This document shows positions 33,953 to 40,399 of a DNA stretch of 40,399 nucleotides, piece by piece. The stretch covers positions 1 to 40,399 of the forward strand of contig NZ_JAMPTM010000026.1 of NCBI RefSeq assembly GCF_025403375.1, written 5' to 3'. The translations under genes were made by a program, and so were the position numbers. This stretch comes from Frankia gtarii. GTDB taxonomy: Bacteria; Actinomycetota; Actinomycetes; Frankiales; Frankiaceae. Under the pieces are notes generated by a model, which saw only the letters and a list, made by a program, of their open reading frames with translations, was not told the origin of the DNA and did no database searches. Positions within the stretch are counted from its first letter, which is position 1. Every line of letters starts with the position of its first letter.

Positions 33953-36460
33953 GTGGGTTATCAGCTCGGTATCGACATCGGATCCGCGAACACGATTGTC
34001 GCGGTCGCGGACGGCGGCTGGCCTCGCGTGCTCGAACTCGGCGGGCAGCGCCGGCTGCCGTCCGTGGTCTACGCGCCACCGGGTGGTGGCCTGCAGTTCG
34101 CCCGCGCGGCGGCGCGGCGTGCCCAGGCCGATCCGGACCGGGCGGGGACCGACCTGCTGCGCCAACTCGGCGAGGGCGGTCCGATCCTGCTCGGCGGCGC
34201 CGCCTACAGCCGTGAGGGTCTGCTCGCCCGCCTGGTCGCCCATCTCGTCGCCCTGGCCGCCGACCAGCTCGGCGGCCCGCCGGACCAGGTGGTGGTGACC
34301 TTCCCGACGTTCTGGTCTCCGGGCCGGCGGGAGACCTTCGCCGACGCGATCACCCAGCTCTCCGGGTTGGAGCTGCCGGTCGTGGCCCTTCCCGCGGCCG
34401 ACGCGATGGGGACGCTGCTCGCCCGCGCCTCGGTGACCCAGACGGTCGACCTCGTCGGCTGGTACGACCTCGGCGCCGGATTCCTCGACACCGCGATCCT
34501 GTCCTTCTCGCCGTTCGGGTTCCAGGTCGTCGGCACCCCGGCGGGGCTGCGCCACGGCGCCGGGCTCGACCTCGACGGGCTGCTGGTGGACCGGGCGCTG
34601 GCCGCGGCCGACGTCGAGCCCGCCCGGCTCGACCGGGCCGACGCCGCCACCCGCACCGCGCTCGCCCGGCTGCGCCGCGAGGTCGCCCAGGCGAAGGAGA
34701 TCCTCGCCGAGGAGGACGAGGTCGACCTGGCGGTGGAGCTGCCCGGTGTCGACACCCCGGTCACACTGACCCGCGGCGAGTTGGAGACACTCGCCGGCCC
34801 GATCATCGACGACACCGTCGAGATCTTCCGGCGGGCCTTGCGCTCGGTGCCGGCGGGTCCCGGGGATCTGTCCCGCATCCTGCTGTCCGGTGGGGTCGCG
34901 CACCTGCCGCTGGTGGCGCGCCGGCTGCGGGCGGCCTTCCCGGAGACCGGCCGGGTCGAACGCCGTCCGGATGCGGACGTGGCGATGGGCGCGGCGCTGA
35001 TCGCCGCCGACCTCGCCGATCGTTCCGCCCGGACCGGCGGGGCGGTGTTCGGCGCCGTGGGAGCGGCGGGCGCCGGGGCCGTGGAGGAGCCGTATGACGT
35101 CACCGCGGTCATCCGCCCGCCAGACGCCGCCAGCCTCACGTCGCTGCCCCCGTTCCTGTCCGGGGGCGGGACGCCACCGCCGGGGGCCGGTGCCGGCGGC
35201 GCGGCCGGCGAGGACGGGGTGACGGTCGCCACCGGCCCGCCGGGTGGGGGTGACGGTGGCGTGCTCGGCCAGCCGCTCGCGGGCCCCGGTGCCCATGCCG
35301 CGGCCGCGAGCGCCGACGAGACCGGGCTGCTCCCCGCGGACGCCGCGGGTTCACTCGCGGGCGCCGCCGCGGATGCCGGGGGGTCGCATCGCGCCGCGCA
35401 GGGGGGCGGGGGCGGGATCTTCGGGTCCCGTCGGGTGATGGTGGCCGCGGCGATCATCGCCGTCCTGTTCGTCGCCGTCGGGACGACCGCCGGGGTCGTG
35501 CTCACGGGACGCGACTCGGGCTCGGACTCCGTGGCCGCCGCCACTGCCTTTCCGACCACCGATCCGATCCCGGCGCCGTCCAGGCCGACCGCCGAGCCGG
35601 CGCCCGAGGCGAACCTCGTCCGGGTCGCGGGCTCCTCCGAGGTCGCCCCCATCACCGAAACCGCCTACAACGAGTTCCGTCAGACCCAGCGCAACGTCAC
35701 CGTCAGCATCGAGGCGACCAGCACCGAGGACGGTTTCGCGGCCCTGTGTAGCGGCAAGGCCGAACTTGCCGACGCCTCCTTCGAGCTCACCCCGGGAATC
35801 CTCGCCGATCCCGGCTGCGCGAAGAAGGTCGTCGGCTTCGAGGTTGCGCACCACACTCTGCCGATCGTGGTCAATCCGCAGAACACCTGGCTGCGCTGCC
35901 TCAGCCTCAAGCAGGTCAAGCAGGTCTGGGGCGCCGACTCGTCGGTGACCCGCTGGAGCCAGATCGACCGCTCGTTCCCGGACGAACCGATCGCGTTCGT
36001 CGGTCCGCCCCACAACTCTGTGCAGGCGGAGGTCTTCAACGCGACCATCAGCGACGCCAGCGACCGCTCGCGCGCCTACCGGCAGGCGGACCTGAGCGGG
36101 GTTGCCAACGACGTGGCCGGTGACCGGTCGGCCATCGGCTTCCTGGACTACCCCACGTATGCGACGTTCGGCGACCGGCTGCGTGGCGTGGAGATCAACA
36201 ATGGCGAGGGGTGCGTCGCGCCGACCGCGGTGGCCGTCGGCACCGGGCTTTACCTGCCGCTGTGCAAGCCGCTGTTCGTCTACGCCCGCACCGACGCGTT
36301 GCGCCAGCCGGCCACCGCCTCCTTCCTGCGTTATTTCCTGGAGAACGGCCGCAAGATCGCCTTCGACGCGCACTACGTGCCCCGCAGCGACAACACCGTC
36401 GGGGAGAACGTCGCCAGGCTGGGGAAGCTGACGGCGGGGGTGGCGCCGGTACCCGCCTGA
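33953..36460 (+). CDS. Hsp70-like ATPase fused through one membrane helix to a PstS-like binding domain
   Basis: 835 residues. Residues 1 to about 375 are an Hsp70/actin-fold ATPase: phosphate-1 motif LGIDIGSANTIVAV at 5-18, VVTFPTFWSPGRRETF, phosphate-2 DLGAGFLDTAIL and adenosine motif ILLSGGVAHLPLV. No Hsp70 substrate-binding domain follows; instead a Gly/Ala-rich linker (376-490), one membrane helix (about 494-516) and an external domain like phosphate-binding PstS (VRVAGSSEVAPITETAYNEF, then WSQIDRSFPDEPIAFVG and ENGRKIAFDAHYVPRSDN). Several cysteines in the external part suit disulfides. GTG 33953 has a GGGAG site five bases away and begins directly with the ATPase; upstream in-frame ATG and GTG exist. 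Role unknown; the layout suggests outside sensing linked to ATP turnover inside. Confidence 0.85.
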   Translation: MGYQLGIDIGSANTIVAVADGGWPRVLELGGQRRLPSVVYAPPGGGLQFARAAARRAQADPDRAGTDLLRQLGEGGPILLGGAAYSREGLLARLVAHLVALAADQLGGPPDQVVVTFPTFWSPGRRETFADAITQLSGLELPVVALPAADAMGTLLARASVTQTVDLVGWYDLGAGFLDTAILSFSPFGFQVVGTPAGLRHGAGLDLDGLLVDRALAAADVEPARLDRADAATRTALARLRREVAQAKEILAEEDEVDLAVELPGVDTPVTLTRGELETLAGPIIDDTVEIFRRALRSVPAGPGDLSRILLSGGVAHLPLVARRLRAAFPETGRVERRPDADVAMGAALIAADLADRSARTGGAVFGAVGAAGAGAVEEPYDVTAVIRPPDAASLTSLPPFLSGGGTPPPGAGAGGAAGEDGVTVATGPPGGGDGGVLGQPLAGPGAHAAAASADETGLLPADAAGSLAGAAADAGGSHRAAQGGGGGIFGSRRVMVAAAIIAVLFVAVGTTAGVVLTGRDSGSDSVAAATAFPTTDPIPAPSRPTAEPAPEANLVRVAGSSEVAPITETAYNEFRQTQRNVTVSIEATSTEDGFAALCSGKAELADASFELTPGILADPGCAKKVVGFEVAHHTLPIVVNPQNTWLRCLSLKQVKQVWGADSSVTRWSQIDRSFPDEPIAFVGPPHNSVQAEVFNATISDASDRSRAYRQADLSGVANDVAGDRSAIGFLDYPTYATFGDRLRGVEINNGEGCVAPTAVAVGTGLYLPLCKPLFVYARTDALRQPATASFLRYFLENGRKIAFDAHYVPRSDNTVGENVARLGKLTAGVAPVPA

Positions 36461-36465
36461 CCGGG

Positions 36466-36496
36466 CGACCGGCCCGCAGAGCGCGCGGGCCGGTCG
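36466..36496 (+). terminator. Terminator after the Hsp70-like fusion gene
   Basis: CGACCGGCCCGC (36466-36477) pairs with GCGGGCCGGTCG (36485-36496): a 12-bp perfect stem with a 7-nt loop, just after the stop codon. It also faces the end of the convergent WxL-like gene and may serve both. Confidence 0.7.
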
Positions 36497-36560
36497 ATCT
36501 CCGTGGCAGGGCGGGGGACGCCAGCCGTGCTGTCGCACGGTGCGGTGAGCCTACGGGCTC

Positions 36561-37094
36561 TCAGGCCACGGAGTGGGTGATGGTGCAGGTGTAGGTGCCG
36601 ACGATCACGTTCGTGGGGATGGCCACGCTGAGTGTCGGCTCCCACGAGACGGTGCTCGTGTCGAGATCCATCGTGGTGGCGGAGAAGGCGGTGCGGGAGG
36701 CTGCCAGCGTCACGGCACTCGCGGCGGTGGGCTGGCCGGGGCTGACCAGGGACGGCAGGCCGGTCGTAGCGGTGGCGGGGCCGGACCAGTAGGTCAGCGA
36801 CGCCCGGGGGATCGTCTGGTAGGACGCGCCGGCCCCGGTCGTGCAGTTCGTCGAGGTCACGGTGGCCGTCCAGGCGCCGATCAGGTCAGTGCTGGTGACG
36901 GTCGTCGTCGCCAGTTGGACGCTGAGCGTGCCGCCGCCGAACGCGTGCGAACCGAGGTTCGCAGTGGCGGGGGCGGTGATGGACAGTGCCGCCCGGGCCG
37001 GACTGCCGGACCAGGCGACCAGCAGGATCACGAGGGCCGTGAGTGCCGAAAACCTGCCTGTCGTGCGCCTCGAGGGGGGGAGGCTGCTCCGCAT
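36561..37094 (-). CDS. Secreted WxL-like protein (a)
   Basis: 177 residues. Signal peptide with cleavage near SPARA-ALS (after about residue 36), then a β-rich domain of about 140 residues. It opens with SITAPATANLG, has Trp75 in GAWTATV and Trp151 in VSWEPTLSV, and ends in VGTYTCTITHSVA. This pattern, a Trp-x-x motif in the middle and a terminal GTYTxTI strand, matches WxL cell-surface domains of Firmicutes. Cys84 and Cys170 could form a disulfide. ATG 37094 is chosen for its AGGAG site eight bases upstream. It is paralogous to, and divergently transcribed from, the gene at 37359. Expected to bind the cell wall. Confidence 0.7.
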   Translation of the reverse strand: MRSSLPPSRRTTGRFSALTALVILLVAWSGSPARAALSITAPATANLGSHAFGGGTLSVQLATTTVTSTDLIGAWTATVTSTNCTTGAGASYQTIPRASLTYWSGPATATTGLPSLVSPGQPTAASAVTLAASRTAFSATTMDLDTSTVSWEPTLSVAIPTNVIVGTYTCTITHSVA

Positions 37095-37358
37095 CTCGAC
37101 GACTCCTGACCAGGTCCGCAGCACGATGCTGGCTTGCTACCACGACGGGCGAGGGCGGGCTTGGATCTCGGGCCTGGCGGGGACGAGTCCGGCTGGTGTG
37201 GGGCGAGCAGTGTCCGGGGAAGACTGTCGAGACACGCGGTCGTCGCTGTGCGTATTGAATTGCTACTCAGGGTGATAGCTTGCGCGACGTGCCCCGCGGA
37301 TCGGACCTCACGGTTCCGCAGCTCGGGCGCTCCGGCCTCACATAGGGGAGTAGCTCCA
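37095..37358. promoter_or_regulatory. Divergent promoter region of the WxL-like genes
   Basis: 264 bp between the two divergent WxL-like genes. On the plus strand, TTGAAT (37255-37260) and TAGCTT (37276-37281) with 15-bp spacing could be a weak promoter; the leader is then about 70 nt. No clear palindrome or further gene is seen. Confidence 0.35.
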
Positions 37359-37898
37359 TTGCGTAAGCCATCGCTGTTTCTTCTGAGCGCGGTCGCCGCT
37401 GCCGCCGCGCTCCTCGGTACGGCGCTGCCGGCCAGTGCCGCGACCGCCGACACCACGGTGACCCTGACCCTCACCGGAGGGGCCGTGAACATTACGGCCC
37501 CGGCCACCGCCACCCTGACCGGCGCGATCGGCACGACGCCCGTGTCGGGCCCCCTCGGGCTCGTCACGGTCACCGACACGCAGGGCATCGAAGCGCCGTC
37601 CTGGGTGGCCAGCGTGTCCACCACCAACTTCAACGCGCCGGGGGGATCCGGTCTCCCCGCGATCCCGGTCGCAAACATCCACTACGCTCCGGGGACAGTC
37701 ACCCGCGTGAACAACACGGGAACGGCGACCGACGTCAACTTCACCGGCGAATTCGTTGCGGTCCCGACGGTGACGGCCACCGGCGGCGCCGGCATCAACT
37801 CGGCGTCGTGGAACCCGACGCTGACGGTGGACATCCCGCCCACCGCCGTCGCCGGCACCAACTACATTGCAACGATCACCCATTCCACGGTGCCGTGA
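37359..37898 (+). CDS. Secreted WxL-like protein (b)
   Basis: 179 residues, TTG start with GGGGAG eight bases upstream; the frame then begins directly with a signal peptide (residues 1-28, cleavage near PASA-ATA). The mature part parallels the divergent neighbour: NITAPATATLTG, Trp82 in EAPSWVASV, Trp151 in SASWNPTLTVDIP, and the ending AGTNYIATITHSTVP. The second Trp is at position 151 in both proteins. Unlike its paralogue it has no cysteine. The next gene starts 13 bp later and encodes a DUF916-like partner. Predicted wall-bound surface protein; ligand unknown. Confidence 0.7.
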   Translation: MRKPSLFLLSAVAAAAALLGTALPASAATADTTVTLTLTGGAVNITAPATATLTGAIGTTPVSGPLGLVTVTDTQGIEAPSWVASVSTTNFNAPGGSGLPAIPVANIHYAPGTVTRVNNTGTATDVNFTGEFVAVPTVTATGGAGINSASWNPTLTVDIPPTAVAGTNYIATITHSTVP

Positions 37899-37911
37899 TC
37901 GGGGCTGCGGG

Positions 37912-38940
37912 ATGAATAGAGGCACCCTCCTCGGTGCCCTGGCGGTGATGGTCGGGATGCTCATCCCGACCATCACCGCTCCTGCCGTGTCGGCCGCGCC
38001 CCGCAGCGGGACCGTCAACTCCGACGGGACGTTCGGGATCAGGCTGGGCGAGGTCACCGCGTCGCTATGGAAGGATCCCCGGGCCAGGCAGTACATCGTC
38101 GACCACCTCAACCCGGGTACCACGATGCGCCGTCAGGTGGAGGTCGTGAACAACACCGACGAGCCGATGCGGATCGAGCTCTATCCGGGGGCCGCGAGCC
38201 TCGGCGGGAGCGCGTTCCACTTCGCCGAGGGGCGCAAGCCCAACGAGCTGACCACCTGGGTCAGCCTGGACCGGAGCGCGATCGAGGTCGGCGCGCACTC
38301 CCGGGAAAAGGCTGAGGTGACCGTCGTCGTCCCCCGTGACGCCTCGCCGGGCGAGCACTACGGCGTGCTCTGGGCGCAGGCAGGCAGCGGGGCGCCGAAG
38401 GGCAGCGGGTTCGCGATGGTCAACCGGGTCGGGATCCGGATGTACCTGGACATCGGTCCCGGCGGACCGCCCGCCGCCGGCTTCACCATCGCCGCGCTCA
38501 CCGCGAGCCGCCTGCTCGACGGGCGACTGACGATCGGTACCGAGATCCACAACACCGGCGGGCGGGCCCTGGACATGTCCGGCGACCTGACGTTGACCAA
38601 GGGCCCCGGCGGCCTGCAGGCCGGACCGTTCCGGGCGAACCTCGGGACGACGATCGCGCCCGGGGAGGTCAGCCCGGTCTCGTTCGCACTCGACGGGCAG
38701 ATACCGGCCGGGCCATGGACCGCCACGGTGAAGCTGCACAGCGGGCTGGTCGAGGGGACCGCCACGGCGGTGATCCGTTTCCCTGACCGCCGCGGCGCGA
38801 CCGAACGGGTCCGGATGGCTGGTGCCTCCACCCGCCGGGTCGCGGTCACCTCCGCGGTCGTCACCGGCGGTTCGCTGTTCGGCGTCGGGATGGTGGTCAT
38901 GTTCGTGCGCCGGTGGCGCCGACGCCGGTCGGCCCCCTGA
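37912..38940 (+). CDS. Membrane-anchored DUF916/WxL-interacting-like protein
   Basis: 342 residues. Signal peptide (about 1-28), two β-sandwich regions, a single membrane helix at about 308-330 and a basic cytoplasmic tail RRWRRRR. The first region (LNPGTTMRRQVEVVNNTDEP, then VVVPRDASPGEHYGVLWAQ) matches the WxL-protein peptidoglycan-binding-like DUF916 layout, and the second (GFTIAALTASRLLDGRLTIG) the host-binding-like domain that follows it. In Firmicutes such proteins are encoded beside WxL proteins and hold them at the surface. Only 13 bp separate it from the WxL-like gene, so they are co-transcribed. Start ATG 37912 has a weak ribosome-binding site. Confidence 0.78.
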   Translation: MNRGTLLGALAVMVGMLIPTITAPAVSAAPRSGTVNSDGTFGIRLGEVTASLWKDPRARQYIVDHLNPGTTMRRQVEVVNNTDEPMRIELYPGAASLGGSAFHFAEGRKPNELTTWVSLDRSAIEVGAHSREKAEVTVVVPRDASPGEHYGVLWAQAGSGAPKGSGFAMVNRVGIRMYLDIGPGGPPAAGFTIAALTASRLLDGRLTIGTEIHNTGGRALDMSGDLTLTKGPGGLQAGPFRANLGTTIAPGEVSPVSFALDGQIPAGPWTATVKLHSGLVEGTATAVIRFPDRRGATERVRMAGASTRRVAVTSAVVTGGSLFGVGMVVMFVRRWRRRRSAP

Positions 38941-38958
38941 CCTGCGGTCGGCCGGTGA

Positions 38959-40399
38959 TCAGCTCGCGCAGGCGTCGGACCAGGGGATGCCGGGGACGAA
39001 CCGGTCCCACTCGGCCCGGTTCAACGCCACCGCCGGCTTGGCACAGGCCCGCCGTCGCAGCCTCTGCGGGTCCAGTGTGCCGAGCAGGATCGTGCCGCTG
39101 TCGGCGGTCAGCGCGACGCTCCCCGCGGCGGTCGCGCTCATCGCCCGCACCGGCGAGTCGAGCGTGCCCACCGGGATGAGTGCGGGCGCGGAGAGGGCGA
39201 GGTCCGAGTAGGCGACGCTGCCGGCGCTGTCCGCGCTCAGCAGGCGGTCGCCGGCGGCGAAGGCGACGGTGGTCACGGGCGCGCCGTGGCCGGGCAGGCG
39301 GTGCACGACCCGAGGGCGATTCGGGTCGGCAACGTCGGACACCTGCAGGTTCCGGTCGTCGCCCCCGGTGGCCAGCATCCTGCCGTCCGGGCTGAAAGCC
39401 ACCGTGTTGACGGCCCCGGTGTGGCCCGGCACCGATCCCATCTGCGCGGGGTGGCGCGGGTCGCGCACGTTCCACAGCTGCACGGTGCCACCGACCCCGG
39501 CGATGGCGAGCACGGCCCCGTCGGGGCGCAGCGCCACCCCGGTCACCGGCCCGGACCGTCCGATCAGCAGTTGCAGGGAGGTGGGCCGGCCGGGGTCGGT
39601 GACGTCCCACAGCCCCACCGACCAGTCGACCCCGGCCGTGGCGAGCAGGTGGGCGCTGGTCGACAGGGCCAGGCGGTGCACCGGCGTCGCCTGGGTGCCG
39701 AGTGTGCCGAGCGGGCGGGGACTCGCCGGGTCGCTGACGTCCCACAGCCGGCCGGCGTCGGTGGCCCCGCCGGTCGCCAGTGTCCGGCCGCTGCTGTCGA
39801 AGACCACCCCGCTGGCGCGGTCCCCGGCCGAGCCCTGCGCGGCGACGGACGGCCGGCCGTCGGCGTCGAGGCGCCACAGGTGCAGCCGGCCGGCGTCGTC
39901 GGTGCCGGCGAGCGTCGTGCCGTCCGGGCTGAGCGCGAGATCGGAGTACGCCGACGCGCCGGCGGGCACCCGCACCGCGGTCGACTGCCCGAACGAGGCG
40001 ATCAGCGCGTCACGGGCGGCGGCGGTCGGGGCGATCGCATAGGCCGCGAGGCTGAGCCGGGCGGCGAGCTGCGGATCCTGGGCGCGACGCGCGGCGGCGT
40101 CGGTGGCCAGCCGCGTCGACGCGGCCGCCCGCTCGGCCGGGTTCGCAGCGCCCGGCTCGCCGTCGCCCCCCAGGACGATGACCGGGATCGCCACCGCCGC
40201 GGCGAGCAGGACGGCGAACACCCCGGCAAGCACGAGCGCGCGGCGAGGGCGCCTGCGCCGGGCGGGCGGCGCGCCGTCCGCCGGACCGACCGGTGGCGTG
40301 GACGCACCGCCCGGCCCCTGCGTCCGGGGCGGAACCGATGCGCTCGGCGGAAGGGACGGCACCGAACCCGGCGACCCGGCGGGCGGCGGGGTGCGGGGC
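38959..40399 (-). CDS. Membrane-anchored WD40-repeat protein, probably partial
   Basis: A GTG at 40362 gives 467 residues, but the frame stays open to the right edge and the start region is Pro/Ser-rich, so the N-terminus probably lies outside. A membrane helix (ALVLAGVFAVLLAAAVAIPVI, about residues 42-62) follows a basic stretch. The external part is a WD40 propeller with repeats such as VNTVAFSPDGRMLATGGDD and VTGVALRPDGAVLAIAGVG, ending with RRACAKPAVALNRAEWDRFV. Actinobacterial proteins of this form often carry a Ser/Thr kinase or another cytoplasmic domain in front. The final conserved block resembles the C-terminus of many actinobacterial WD40 proteins. It converges on the DUF916-like gene with 18 bp between. 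Confidence 0.85.
   Translation of the reverse strand, partial: PRTPPPAGSPGSVPSLPPSASVPPRTQGPGGASTPPVGPADGAPPARRRRPRRALVLAGVFAVLLAAAVAIPVIVLGGDGEPGAANPAERAAASTRLATDAAARRAQDPQLAARLSLAAYAIAPTAAARDALIASFGQSTAVRVPAGASAYSDLALSPDGTTLAGTDDAGRLHLWRLDADGRPSVAAQGSAGDRASGVVFDSSGRTLATGGATDAGRLWDVSDPASPRPLGTLGTQATPVHRLALSTSAHLLATAGVDWSVGLWDVTDPGRPTSLQLLIGRSGPVTGVALRPDGAVLAIAGVGGTVQLWNVRDPRHPAQMGSVPGHTGAVNTVAFSPDGRMLATGGDDRNLQVSDVADPNRPRVVHRLPGHGAPVTTVAFAAGDRLLSADSAGSVAYSDLALSAPALIPVGTLDSPVRAMSATAAGSVALTADSGTILLGTLDPQRLRRRACAKPAVALNRAEWDRFVPGIPWSDACAS

Noticed and set aside
1-40399. Insertion sequences, integrases, phage genes, tRNA or rRNA genes
   Set aside because: No transposase or integrase motifs, terminal inverted repeats with target duplications, or recognisable tRNA/rRNA sequence were seen; the region looks like chromosomal backbone.

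Overview
The window is very GC-rich, uses many GTG starts and has long shadow reading frames on the opposite strand. Gene content and order (trp membrane gene–trpC–trpB–trpA–lgt–gltB–gltD, then a CslA/GlxA glycan cluster and mutA–mutB–meaB) point to a filamentous high-GC actinomycete. Frankia is the most likely genus, but this is recognition from protein sequence, not a database search.

Layout. (1) 1–5530: end of a tryptophan operon (Trp-associated membrane protein, trpC, trpB, trpA) followed by lgt. It is interrupted by a small opposite-strand gene (660–1052) whose promoter carries a perfect mycobacterial-type LexA/SOS box. (2) 6067–12197: glutamate synthase gltB and gltD, then an adenylate kinase paralogue, a multi-pass membrane protein fused to a PI-PLC-like domain, a TerB-like protein and a TauE/SafE permease. 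(3) 17389–25598: a compact extracellular-glycan cluster: a small membrane protein, a cellulose-synthase-like GT2 (CslA), a GlxA-type radical copper oxidase, two GH6 glycosidases and a Sco copper chaperone. The synthase would make and export a glycan, the copper oxidase and GH6 enzymes would modify or trim it, and Sco would supply copper. (4) 25653–28395: a secreted lipase-like lipoprotein and an AbiEi/DUF559-type protein. (5) 28498–33769: methylmalonyl-CoA mutase (mutA, mutB) with its chaperone GTPase meaB. (6) 33953–36460: an unusual single-pass protein joining a cytoplasmic Hsp70/actin-fold ATPase to an external PstS-like binding domain. (7) 36561–38940: two divergent secreted WxL-like proteins and a membrane-anchored DUF916/WxL-interacting-like protein. 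(8) 38959 to the right edge: an extracellular WD40 domain, probably the C-terminus of a larger protein.

Regulation visible in the sequence. Several genes (a 10-codon ORF before trpC, trpB, lgt, adk, the PLC-like gene, mutA) have a TANNNT -10-like hexamer 6–8 nt before the start codon and no obvious ribosome-binding site, which suggests leaderless transcripts. Palindromes overlap probable -10 elements upstream of gltB and of the CslA cluster.

Most noteworthy: the Hsp70–TM–PstS-like fusion, the WxL-like surface module in an actinomycete, the SOS-box gene inside the trp operon, the leaderless mini-ORF whose stop overlaps the trpC start, and the complete CslA/GlxA/GH6/GH6/Sco cluster.
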